Shown here: in pieces, positions 9,601-17,598 of the stretch
Numbering within the stretch: position 1 is the first letter of the stretch
Layout: each line of letters starts with the position of its first letter
Assembly: GCF_041435495.1 (NCBI RefSeq)
Contig: NZ_CP108644.1
Coordinates: 1 to 64,000, forward strand
DNA: 64,000 nucleotides
Source of the DNA: Streptomyces sp. NBC_01116
GTDB taxonomy: Bacteria > Actinomycetota > Actinomycetes > Streptomycetales > Streptomycetaceae
Reading direction: 5' to 3'
Notes under the pieces: generated by a model
Database searches by the model: none
Seen by the model: only the letters and a program-made list of their open reading frames with translations
Told to the model about the DNA's origin: nothing
Made by a program: the position numbers and the translations under genes

Positions 9601-11450
9601 AGACGGTGACCGTGGCGGGCAAGAAGCTCGCGCGGCCCAAGCGGGTCATCGCCCCGACCTCCGCGGTCACGACTGCGGCCTGCGAGACCGCTCCGGCGAC
9701 CAAGGGCTGCCGGGTGCTGGAGTTCGAGTACGCCACCGCCACCACGGCGACGGGCACCGGCTCGGACGCCCAGTTCGGTGACTTCACCGGACAGGTCAAG
9801 CAGATCAAGCTGTGGGCGACCGCGCCCGGCGCCGCCGCCGCGACGGCGACCGCGGTGGCGGGCTACCGCTACGACTCCACCGGCGCCCTGCGCCAGTCCT
9901 GGGACCCGCGGGTAGGCCGGCAGGCCCAGACCCAGTACGCCTACTGGGGCGACCGGGTGACATGGACCGAATCGGACGGGCAGCTGCCCTACTCCTTCGA
10001 CTACGGCAACGCCGGCAGCGGTTCGGTCCCCAACGACGGCATGCTGCTGAACGTCTCACGTGCCGGACTCAAGCAGGGCACGCTCGACCAGACTGAAGGC
10101 ACCGCTGTCAGCACCGTCGTCTACGGCGTGCCGCTGACCGGGGCCAAGGCTCCGGTGGCGATGGGCGCCGGCAACGTGGCCGCGTGGGGGCAGTTCGACG
10201 CCCCGACCGACGCCACCGCCGTCTTTCCCGCCGACGTCGTTCCCACCTCGAACTCCGGTGAGGACCTGGCGCCCGGCAACTACGCGCGGGCCGCAGTGAA
10301 CTACCTGAACGTCTCCGGCCGTCAGGTCAACAGCCTCAGCCCGGGTGCGAACATCACCACGACCGAGTACGACCGGTTCGGCAACACCGTCCGTGAGCTG
10401 ACGGCCGGGAACCGGGAACTCGCGCTCGGCGCCACCGACGCGCACAAGGAGACCCTCACCGACCTGGGCATCATCGCCCAGTCCTCGTCCGAGCGTGCTC
10501 AGGTGCTGTCGACCACCTCGCTCTACAACGAGACAGGTACCCGCGAGCTGGAGGAGTTCGGGCCGCTGCACCGTGTGGACCTGGCCGAGGACCTCAAGGA
10601 CGGCACCACCACGGTCGTTCCGGCCGGCACCTCGGTTCCGGCCCGTTCCTGGACGGTCAAGGAATACGACGAGGGCCGCCCCACCAACGGAACTGCGACG
10701 GTCAAGGACCAGGTCACCCTGGAAATCACCGGCGCCCGGGTGCGGGACCACTACTCCCTCATGGGTGAGAAGCGCGTCACCCAGACGCAGTACGACTGGG
10801 TGAAGGGCCTGCCCGTGCTGTCCCTCCAGGACGCCGGAGGCCTGAACCTGGGAACCTCCACCGGCTACGACGCCCAGGGCCGTGTCATCTCCCAGGGGCT
10901 GCCCGGCAGCACCGGAAGCGACGCCGCCACCCGGATCACCGAGTACTGGGCAGCGGACGGCACCGGATGGTGCAAGGGCCGCCCCGAGTGGGCCGACCAG
11001 CCCTGCTGGACCGGTCCCGCAGGCGCCATCACCGGCGGCGGCAGCCAGCCCGCCAATCTCCCCGACACGACGACCGAGTACGGGTACTTCGGCCAGGTCA
11101 CCCAGGCCACCGACACCGCCAACGGCACCACCCGCACGACCACCACAACCCACGACTCGGCCGCCCGCCCGCTGAAGACCACCGTCACCGGCGGCCTGGG
11201 CCAGGCCGTCCCCGAGACGACCAACGAGTACGACACGGTCACCGGCCAGATCACCAAGATCACCTCCCCGACCGCGGGCACCATCACCAAGACCTACGAC
11301 AAGCTCGGCCGCCAGGCGACCTACACCGACGCCGACGGGGGAAGACCACGACCGAGTACGACCTGCTCGACCGGCCCGTCAAGCTGTCCGACACGGTCCC
11401 CTCGACCACCACCTACACCTACAACCACAACCTCGAGCCCCGCGGCCTGA
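6621..11450 (+). CDS. secreted Rhs/YD-repeat protein, right copy, N-terminal and core part
   Basis: The ATG at 6621 follows a GGGGGG tract. The protein starts MNQRFTAWHR with a signal peptide of about 45 residues. Residues 90-350 contain beta-rich motifs common in Streptomyces Rhs proteins (FRDDSDQWRDVNVDLE, YPVTVDPS). YD repeats appear from about residue 1080 (YRYDSTGALR, TEYDRFGNTV, YDAQGRV). The frame is lost at about 11340, where GACGGGGGAAGACC probably lacks one base. The frame then runs out of phase to a stop at 11450. Corrected, the protein would continue into 11342-12874, about 2080 residues in all, which is normal for this family. Such proteins form a shell around a C-terminal toxin and act outside the producer cell. 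Confidence 0.85.
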   Translation: MNQRFTAWHRVARPAPGAWKRGVATSIALTMAVTVLQGAETAIAGPAGQSAQPADKESRKYATEAGDLSSARVLARLSGKRVEALSERTDSSTTWVNKDGSLTTEIAAGPVRFRDDSDQWRDVNVDLEALPDGSVAPHAHPEGLRLSGKTGKRASSLKASQAAPATDLVTLGEGDGQITLQWRGGLPAPELDGTRATYVNAVPGADVIVEATRTGFEQFVELKNPPAAGFSYTLPLRTKGLKVKQQKDGSVLFTDKKSKKTAVMPAPVMWDASVDKASGEHTRRSPVAMKVVKSPGGVDLVVTPDAEFLADPKTQYPVTVDPSTSALGNLFDTYVQQGETTDLSTDTELDLGNPGTTNANGTPRTARSFITWNTAPIADSLVSSAKLSLWNFHSANTDCKAYPWEVWSTGAPATSSRWTAQPAWTAKKATSTETKGNPACGSVTDGWINADVTALAQEWASAKATRGHTGLRATSETVTAQWKRVNSANAAKNPPKLSVTYNHRPRTGTKQEAGPPFFSYAGNYVVNTLTPTLRDTFVDANGDKVNGTFQVYDNVTNTQVGSPIVSKYVASGQAASVTVPAGVLVNGKTYKFRTSPYDGAHYNTGWSAWKTFTVDTSAPSAPTQITSTDYPSGQWVKGAGQPGTFTVTPPAADHNWLEWSLDGVTWTKVVTGGSSAAKAISVTPPRNGTHTLQVRSADKADNKSEAREYIFHAGSGGFSQPSEGERTARRLPLVAEAEAGKYNQVSFSWRRSEADPWVKIPAGDVTSGGTALTAWPVPLVNGKNAPLVWNTTDTVNPDGSIQLKADFTGPNSAASASPALNLVVDRNADGAATTEVGPGSLNLLTGDYTLSETDASAFEMSVTRTASSRVPDKAAKQEGQAPIFGKHWVAGTVAELSESEYSHVRRVSDTAVDVVMLEGDALHFTANAAKTGWVSEPGLESLTLKGTVGTTFTLSDTEGSVTTFTKPDPAATTWQVSSTLVDGLTHSTTKIVSETVTVAGKKLARPKRVIAPTSAVTTAACETAPATKGCRVLEFEYATATTATGTGSDAQFGDFTGQVKQIKLWATAPGAAAATATAVAGYRYDSTGALRQSWDPRVGRQAQTQYAYWGDRVTWTESDGQLPYSFDYGNAGSGSVPNDGMLLNVSRAGLKQGTLDQTEGTAVSTVVYGVPLTGAKAPVAMGAGNVAAWGQFDAPTDATAVFPADVVPTSNSGEDLAPGNYARAAVNYLNVSGRQVNSLSPGANITTTEYDRFGNTVRELTAGNRELALGATDAHKETLTDLGIIAQSSSERAQVLSTTSLYNETGTRELEEFGPLHRVDLAEDLKDGTTTVVPAGTSVPARSWTVKEYDEGRPTNGTATVKDQVTLEITGARVRDHYSLMGEKRVTQTQYDWVKGLPVLSLQDAGGLNLGTSTGYDAQGRVISQGLPGSTGSDAATRITEYWAADGTGWCKGRPEWADQPCWTGPAGAITGGGSQPANLPDTTTEYGYFGQVTQATDTANGTTRTTTTTHDSAARPLKTTVTGGLGQAVPETTNEYDTVTGQITKITSPTAGTITKTYDKLGRQATYTDADGGRPRPSTTCSTGPSSCPTRSPRPPPTPTTTTSSPAA

Positions 11451-12874
11451 CCACCAAGATCAGCGACTCCGTCGCCGGTGACTTCGTCCCGTCCTACGAC
11501 GCCGACGGATCCCTGGCCACAGAGAAACTGCCCGGCGGATACACCATGACCGCCACCGAGGACCCGACCGGAGCCGCTGTCTCACGGGCCTACACCCGCG
11601 ACAGTGACGGCACGAGCCTCTACACCGACACCGTCACCGAGTCCGCCCACGGCCAGGTCACCAGCCACCAGGGCTGGTCCGCCCAGAACTACAAGTACGA
11701 CAAGGCCGGCCGCCTCACCAACGTCCACGACACCGCCGGCGAGACCTGCACCCGCCGCACCTACACCTTCGACAAACGCACCAACCGCACCGGCCTGACC
11801 ACCGCCACCGGCGAGCCCACCGAGGCCTGCCCCACCACCGGCGGCACCACCACCACCCACACCTACGACAGCGCCGACCGGCTCGTCGACACCGGCTACA
11901 CCTACGACAACCTCGGCCGTACCACCGCACTGCCCGGCAGCACCGTCGGCTACTACGCCAACGACCTCGCCCACCAGGTCACCACCAGCACCGAACGCCA
12001 GACCTGGCAGCTCGACGCCGCACTGCGCTTCCGCTCCTGGACGACCGAAACCGCCACCGGCACCACCTGGACCCAGACCGGAGCCAAGACCAACCACTAC
12101 GACAGCGACAGCGACAGCCCCCGCTGGATCACCGAGGACACCACCGGCACCCTCACCCGCAACATCGAATCCACCTCCGGAGACCTCGCCGCCACCACCA
12201 CCAAAACCGGCGACACCGTCCTCCACCTCACAACCATCCACGGCGACATCGCCCTGCAACTCCCGCTGGACATCAACAACCCCCCCGTCGCACTCGACAG
12301 CGACGAATACGGAAACCCCCGCACCGGCCAAACCCCCACCCGCTACAACTGGCTCGGCGCCAAACAACGCTCCACCGAAACACCCAACAACCTCACACTC
12401 ATGGGCGTCCGCCTCTACAACCCCACCACCGGACGCTTCCTCAGCATCGACCCCGTATACGGAGGCAACGCCAACGCCTACGAATACGTCACCGCCGACC
12501 CCCTCAACAAATACGACCTCGACGGACGATGGAGCTGGTGGAAGAAGAAGCGCCGGAAGCACGCTAGCTATGACATGTTGCATTCAACGGTAATGTTCGG
12601 GGCCTACTTCACCCCTGGAGGGTGGGCTCGGTCAGCCAAGAATGCCTGGAATATCCGGAAGATCAGAAGGTCGTGCGGGGGGAGATGGGGACGGTCTCGC
12701 TGTGTGGGTAGCGCTCTTTCTGTAACAGGAATACCCAGCGCCTACTGGCACGGGAGGAATGTCGTTCGCCACGGCCGTAGGTTCGCCTGGAACGGTATGG
12801 CCCACATCTACAATCGCGCCACCCCCCGGTGGTACCCGAAATACACCATCCGAAGGTGGCGTGGCCGATTCTGA
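11342..12874 (+). CDS. Rhs/YD-repeat protein, right copy: C-terminal core plus unknown toxin-like tip
   Basis: This is the same gene after the frame break, starting at KTTTEYDLLDRPVKL. It has further YD repeats (YTYDNLGRTT, YDSADRLVDT) and the Rhs closing signature RLYNPTTGRFLSIDP. The hinge DPLNKYDLDG ends near 12527. The last ~115 residues are a separate tip: strongly basic, rich in Trp and Arg (WSWWKKKRRKHAS), visibly less GC-rich than the core, and with no motif I recognise. It ends at the TGA at 12872-12874. By analogy the tip is a toxin and the gene immediately downstream its immunity factor. The toxic activity (membrane, nuclease or other) cannot be assigned. Confidence 0.75.
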   Translation, partial: KTTTEYDLLDRPVKLSDTVPSTTTYTYNHNLEPRGLTTKISDSVAGDFVPSYDADGSLATEKLPGGYTMTATEDPTGAAVSRAYTRDSDGTSLYTDTVTESAHGQVTSHQGWSAQNYKYDKAGRLTNVHDTAGETCTRRTYTFDKRTNRTGLTTATGEPTEACPTTGGTTTTHTYDSADRLVDTGYTYDNLGRTTALPGSTVGYYANDLAHQVTTSTERQTWQLDAALRFRSWTTETATGTTWTQTGAKTNHYDSDSDSPRWITEDTTGTLTRNIESTSGDLAATTTKTGDTVLHLTTIHGDIALQLPLDINNPPVALDSDEYGNPRTGQTPTRYNWLGAKQRSTETPNNLTLMGVRLYNPTTGRFLSIDPVYGGNANAYEYVTADPLNKYDLDGRWSWWKKKRRKHASYDMLHSTVMFGAYFTPGGWARSAKNAWNIRKIRRSCGGRWGRSRCVGSALSVTGIPSAYWHGRNVVRHGRRFAWNGMAHIYNRATPRWYPKYTIRRWRGRF

Positions 12875-12905
12875 CGGCTCGCATCGGACAATAAACTTCA
12901 GCCGA

Positions 12906-12949
12906 GAGGCCCGTCTTCGCCCTGCCGAGGCAGGGCGAAGACGGGCCTC
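12906..12949 (+). terminator. strong hairpin after Rhs toxin tip
   Basis: A perfect 20-bp stem (GAGGCCCGTCTTCGCCCTGC and its complement) closes a 4-nt CGAG loop 31 bp after the Rhs stop. There is no U-tract, as is usual in Streptomyces. It separates the toxin gene from the candidate immunity gene, so that gene needs read-through or its own promoter. Confidence 0.75.
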
Positions 12950-12986
12950 GCCCGAGAGGGATTACCCCCGTGACACTTGAGTGTAA

Positions 12987-13205
12987 ATGGTGAATTCCAA
13001 AAGAGAATCAACGCTCACCTCGCTGCTAGTCGTACTAATTCACGCTTGCGCACTATGGGCAGCCATAACGCAAAGACTGGAAATCTTCTTACTCTTCATC
13101 CCCCCCGCAGTCGCTTCACTTGCCGTTCCATTCCTCATACATAAATCAATCACGCTCCGTCGGTCCGGTTTGCGAAAAGATGATCCGGGTCGCGATAATT
13201 CATGA
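12987..13205 (+). CDS. small two-helix membrane protein, candidate immunity protein
   Basis: A 72-residue protein starts at the ATG at 12987. Two hydrophobic segments (about residues 10-28 and 33-51) are joined by a short turn, and the tail is basic (LRRSGLRK). The gene is AT-richer than its surroundings and contains a TTA leucine codon at residue 35, which in Streptomyces makes translation dependent on the bldA tRNA. It is the first gene after the Rhs toxin tip on the same strand, the usual place for immunity. The immunity role is inferred from position alone; no family was recognised. Confidence 0.55.
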   Translation: MVNSKRESTLTSLLVVLIHACALWAAITQRLEIFLLFIPPAVASLAVPFLIHKSITLRRSGLRKDDPGRDNS

Positions 13206-13743
13206 GTGATTTGCGCAATAGGCCTACGCCGGCATCACCGTCAGTCCCGAAGCCCGCGCATCAAGAATTTGCCGTGCCCGCCACGGATTTCCTCAAGTAG
13301 GCTCGGACGCGCACAACAGGACAAAGGTTGCCAGAAAGCCTCAACCAGCGGCGAAGAGTGGACACTTCGATGCGATCTGAGTGCGCGCTGCGAGATCGTC
13401 GGCAGGCACACTTCGCCAAGCAGAGCCGGACGCGATGATTCCGGTCAAAAGTTACTTTAAGGAGTATTCTGTGTCAGATGGGATTGAGTTGTGGCTGCGC
13501 AGAACTGGGTTCTGGTGGCTCATATGCTTTGGCGCAGCAGTCTTCTCTGTTGACCACGATGGGTGGCTCCGGCTCTCTGCTGCCACAGTCACGCTCGTAG
13601 CTCTGAGCGGGGGACTTCTAGGCACATGGTGGCTGATCCGTAGTCCGGAGCCCTCTGCTGAAGCCCTCGACCGGCTAGATGGCAAGGGTGAGGAAACTGG
13701 CCCGATCGGAAAACCTTCGGTCGTGACAGTGGCGGGCGATGGC

Positions 13744-14727
<984 letters not shown>

Positions 14728-14729
14728 CC

Positions 14730-15095
14730 TCAACCGGTCAGAGTGGCCTGGTGGAAGTACATCCGCCAGCCCGACGCTGTCAGACGCCACAGAGAGCTCC
14801 GCCATGCCCTGCGGCCCTGGTTGTCGGCGAGGTACGTCAGATGAACGACACCTGGAGCGAGGGCGGTGCCGGTCATCTCGCTGACCTTGACCGGGGACTC
14901 GGGGGACACCGAGTCTCCGCTCGTCACGGTGAGGATCGACTCCACGTCCCACCGGCGCCCGGAAGCCCCGAACTCGATGAACTCCGGATCCAGAAGCTCC
15001 AGGACACGGTCCGGGGAGGCGCGCACCTCGGGATCGAGGAGCCGCATCTCCCCGTCGATGGCCGCCTGCATGGCCCGCTCACTCTCATCCGTCAT
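14730..15095 (-). CDS. NTF2-like (SnoaL/DUF4440-type) protein
   Basis: A 121-residue protein starts at the ATG at 15095, preceded by TAGGG at good spacing. It has the compact alpha/beta pattern of small NTF2-fold proteins: an N-terminal helix (ERAMQAAIDGEMRLL), FIEFGASGRRWD, VVHLTYLADN, and a closing pair of strands (RSSLWRLTASGWRMYFHQAT). Such proteins bind or isomerise small molecules, but no substrate can be named. Its stop lies 3 bp from the IS remnant, so the insertion stopped just short of it. Confidence 0.8.
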   Translation of the reverse strand: MTDESERAMQAAIDGEMRLLDPEVRASPDRVLELLDPEFIEFGASGRRWDVESILTVTSGDSVSPESPVKVSEMTGTALAPGVVHLTYLADNQGRRAWRSSLWRLTASGWRMYFHQATLTG

Positions 15096-15269
15096 GCGCA
15101 AACCCTACGGACGCTGCTTGCGAAGGCACAGTTGATTGATCGCTCGCCGCGACGACGGCACCGCGGTGCCGTCAGAACTCGCGAACGCACTCCGTCGGCC
15201 GGGGGAGCGGCGGCCGGATCCCGGTGCGGCTGCTCGCATCCGAAAATCGAACAGACGTACCATTAGGGG

Positions 15270-15626
15270 GTGTCCAAGAACGAGACCGTCTTCGACTTCC
15301 CGAGCGATCTCCTCGATGCCCAGGTCGCTCTTCACCGCGCCCGCCACGCCTCCGAGGAATACGCCCGCACCCTCCCCTGGTCCGCCGAGCCCATGGCCGG
15401 GTGGGAAGCCGACAGGCAATTGCACTCCTCCTACCGGTCCGGCAAGCCGGACAGTCCCGGCTACACCGACGACCAGCGGTCCGAGGTGGCCCGTCTGCGT
15501 GCGGAGGTGCTGCGGCTGTCCGCCGTAGTGTCCACGCACCCGTTCTGGGAGACGGTCGAGAACGGCAAGGTGGTCGAGGCCAGGATGCGGCTGAAGCACG
15601 CCCACGAGTCGGCAGCCGAGGCGTAG
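15270..15626 (+). CDS. hypothetical protein paired with a DUF6233 gene
   Basis: A 118-residue protein starts at the GTG at 15270, just after AGGGGG. It is mainly helical and hydrophilic with no signal or membrane segment. The C-terminal part (LRLSAVVSTHPFWETVENGK) resembles small Streptomyces proteins found beside DUF6233. The DUF6233 gene begins 3 bp after its stop, so the two are almost certainly co-transcribed. Function unknown. Confidence 0.7.
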   Translation: MSKNETVFDFPSDLLDAQVALHRARHASEEYARTLPWSAEPMAGWEADRQLHSSYRSGKPDSPGYTDDQRSEVARLRAEVLRLSAVVSTHPFWETVENGKVVEARMRLKHAHESAAEA

Positions 15627-15628
15627 TC

Positions 15629-15958
15629 GTGCCCGACGATGACGCCCCGGAGGGCCGGCCGGCCGAGGGGCCATCGCTGCTGGAGAAGAACAGGGCGTTG
15701 GAGGAGTGGCTGCGCTGGCAGCTCGGGCAGGTTCAGAAACGCATCCGGGACCTGGAGGAGCAGGAGCGTGCCGCGCTGCGGTGGAAGATCCAGCAGAAGA
15801 CGCCGACGTCGCCAGCACTGCTGCACCGCGGGGACTGTGGGCTCTACCAGGCCCGGATCGGTTTCATCGACCGGGACTATGCGCTGGTCGCGGTGACGAT
15901 GCCGGATATCCAGTCGTGTGAGGCGTGCCGGCCGGGTGCAGGGCTCGGTCAGGAGTAG
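15629..15958 (+). CDS. DUF6233 family protein
   Basis: A 109-residue protein starts at the GTG at 15629. An N-terminal helix (ALEEWLRWQLGQVQKRIRDL) is followed by a short C-terminal domain with HRGDCGL and CEACRPG. This cysteine/histidine arrangement with a conserved W-rich helix is the hallmark of DUF6233, a Streptomyces family of unknown function often found on arms and plasmids. It is the second gene of a two-gene unit. A zinc-binding role is possible from the Cys/His pattern but unproven. Confidence 0.75.
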   Translation: MPDDDAPEGRPAEGPSLLEKNRALEEWLRWQLGQVQKRIRDLEEQERAALRWKIQQKTPTSPALLHRGDCGLYQARIGFIDRDYALVAVTMPDIQSCEACRPGAGLGQE

Positions 15959-16259
15959 GAGCGGCTGTTCCGTGGAGATGTTCACGCCGAACGGGCCGTC
16001 GGGTGCCGAGGCCGGGGCCGTCGTCGGTCATCCGCGTCACTGGTGCAGTGGGTGGGAGGTGGCCCGGGGCCTCTCAAGAGACCTCTGCCCGTTTCCGGGA
16101 CACGCGACCGGGTACCGCGCACCGACGACGGTACCGTTCCGTCGTCGGTCGCGGGGACAGAAGTCGGGACATGGGGTCGCCGTGATGGTGGGACACCCGT
16201 TCCGGTGACCGCTGGCGAAAGCCCTCTCGGACAGGGGCAGGACCGCCCACCATCAGGCC
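15959..16259. other. intergenic region, no gene seen
   Basis: About 300 bp without a convincing reading frame on either strand. It contains repeated short GGTACCG/GACGACGG-type words (16110-16145) but no hairpin, RNA gene or promoter I can support. Confidence 0.5.
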
Positions 16260-16697
16260 GTGACCACACTTCCCCGTTCCGATCGTCCCGCCCCGGCCCC
16301 CGCGCGTCGGCCTCTGGGAGCCGCCGGCTTCGCCCTTGTTGGTCTGCTCGGTGCGTACAGCCTGTTCTGGGGGGTTGTCTGTTTCCCGTCCCTCAACGCC
16401 CTGATCGCCACGCATGATGTGCCTGCCTCGCCGGTCCCCGCGGTCGTGGCGATGCTCGGCCCCGCCCTGTTCTGGGCGTTCATCGGGCTGGGGCTGGGCC
16501 TGAGCTGCACAGGCTGGGCGGCGGGGCTCGCTCTGACCGCGTCCCTGATCACGCTGACCTACGCCTCGCTCGCCGCGCAGTCCACCGGACACGGGTTCAC
16601 CTACTGGTTGTTCCTCACGCTCCTCGTCGTCTGCAGCCTCGCTGCGTTCTGCCTCATCCCGAACGTCCTCGTCCGGATCGCTGTCGGCCGCCGCTGA
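16260..16697 (+). CDS. four-helix integral membrane protein
   Basis: A 145-residue protein starts at the GTG at 16260. After a Pro/Ala/Arg-rich start there are four hydrophobic segments: about residues 20-42, 62-80, 83-103 and 113-134 (for example VGLLGAYSLFWGVVCF and YWLFLTLLVVCSLAAFC). It ends with a basic tail. No family was recognised and there is no close partner, so it is a likely inner-membrane protein of unknown function. Confidence 0.7.
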   Translation: MTTLPRSDRPAPAPARRPLGAAGFALVGLLGAYSLFWGVVCFPSLNALIATHDVPASPVPAVVAMLGPALFWAFIGLGLGLSCTGWAAGLALTASLITLTYASLAAQSTGHGFTYWLFLTLLVVCSLAAFCLIPNVLVRIAVGRR

Positions 16698-16816
16698 GGA
16701 GGGCGGCCACCGTCGAGGTGGCGCCCGCACACACGGAAATCGGCCTTAAGTAGCACTTTCAGCCGTCTTTCCGTCATGAGGCGGTTTGGGTTGCGGTGCT
16801 GCTCAAGGATGACGTG

Positions 16817-17311
16817 GTGAATATGTCGAAACCCTCTCGCTCACCGCGTACGGCCCTGGCCGTCGCCGCTGTCGCCGGCCTCGCGCTGGCAGGTTGCACC
16901 CAGTCCCCGGCCAAGCACGACGACCGGCTCACCAAGGCCGCCGGCATTGCCCGGGTCACGATCGTCTGCTCGAAAGACCTGTGGAACGAGACGAAGCCGG
17001 ACGGTGTGAACCCCAGCAACGGACCCACGATCACGGTGAAGGCGACGGTGTCCGGGATCTCCACCGGCCCGCGCGCCAACCGGGGGCTTGTGGAGGTGTC
17101 GATGACCGGCACGAACCTCGTGGCCTACCTCAAGGAACTGGACGCCAACGCTCACACGTCGAAGTGGAACAACACCCCGGAGAACGCGGCGGCTTCCCGC
17201 CGGGTGTACAACGCTATCGCCCCCGCGATCGACCGGATCAAGGCCGCCACGAGTCCGGATGATCCGGAGCCGGAGATCGTCATCGACGACACGATCCCCG
17301 AGAAGGTGTAG
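16817..17311 (+). CDS. lipoprotein with a domain shared with the 47.4 kb gene
   Basis: The GTG at 16817 is 7 nt after AAGGA; the ATG at 16823 is an alternative. The signal peptide ends in the lipobox LALAGC, so this is an exported, lipid-anchored protein of about 164 residues. The mature part has the pattern VCSKDLW ... SGISTG ... LVEVSMTGTNLVAYLKEL ... RRVYNAIAPAI ... DDPEPEIVIDD. The C-terminus of the protein at 47410-48714 has the same order of motifs (VCHRDLW ... ISGRSLIAVLISL ... VYQRIGNSLAAL ... LVTITLDD). The two share a domain I cannot name. Confidence 0.75.
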   Translation: MNMSKPSRSPRTALAVAAVAGLALAGCTQSPAKHDDRLTKAAGIARVTIVCSKDLWNETKPDGVNPSNGPTITVKATVSGISTGPRANRGLVEVSMTGTNLVAYLKELDANAHTSKWNNTPENAAASRRVYNAIAPAIDRIKAATSPDDPEPEIVIDDTIPEKV

Positions 17312-17461
17312 CCCACGCTCTGCTGACTCCGGAGGGCTGCACCGTGGACTCACGGTCTGGCCGAGGTCAGGGGCACAGAGCCCGAGTCCGTCCGCCTGTG
17401 AGCCTCTTGGGGTGTTTCCGCAGGTGAAAGTCCTTCTGGCGAGTCTGTGAGATGTGAGACC

Positions 17462-17493
17462 GAAGGCCGTCCGGCATCCGCTGGACGGCCTTC
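17462..17493 (+). terminator. hairpin upstream of tap
   Basis: GAAGGCCGTCC and GGACGGCCTTC form an 11-bp stem with a 10-nt loop (extendable through a wobble pair). It lies 150 bp after the lipoprotein gene and 105 bp before tap, insulating tap from upstream transcription. Confidence 0.65.
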
Positions 17494-17529
17494 CGCGTGT
17501 CCACACCTCGCCCGCCAATAAATCAGAAC

Positions 17530-17597
17530 GGGTTAAAAAAAGAGGCTAAAAGCTAGGGTAAACACTGCTAGGGTGAGGGCACGAAAGGAGACCCACC
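17530..17597 (+). promoter_or_regulatory. tap leader: AT-rich tract, direct repeats and strong RBS
   Basis: The region is unusually AT-rich (GGTTAAAAAAAGAGGC). It carries two copies of GCTAGGGT (17552-17559, 17567-17574) 15 bp apart, and a related GCTAAAAGCT just before. A near-consensus ribosome-binding site AAAGGAG ends about 10 nt before the tap ATG. The repeats could be an operator for the helix-turn-helix of Tap itself; that is a guess from position. Confidence 0.4.
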
Positions 17598-17598
17598 C

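Larger units (their letters stand above)
1..12521. repeat. giant inverted repeat, arms of about 6.26 kb
   Basis: The first half of the interval is read again, reverse-complemented, in the second half; a base at n pairs with one near 12526-n. The axis lies between 6263 and 6264. Each arm contains one whole Rhs-like core gene transcribed outward. The coding parts are almost identical, but the spacer next to the axis (about 6120-6215 against 6312-6410) has many substitutions and small indels. Pairing ends at about position 5 on the left and 12521 on the right, inside the hinge before the variable toxin tip. An assembly chimera would be expected to be identical right through the axis, so the divergence there argues for a real duplication, possibly kept alike by gene conversion. 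Confidence 0.9.

Noticed and set aside
1..12521. Simple fold-back chimera as explanation of the giant palindrome
   Set aside because: The arms differ by many substitutions and indels near the axis and at the Rhs hinge, which a chimera of one molecule would not show; it remains testable with long reads.
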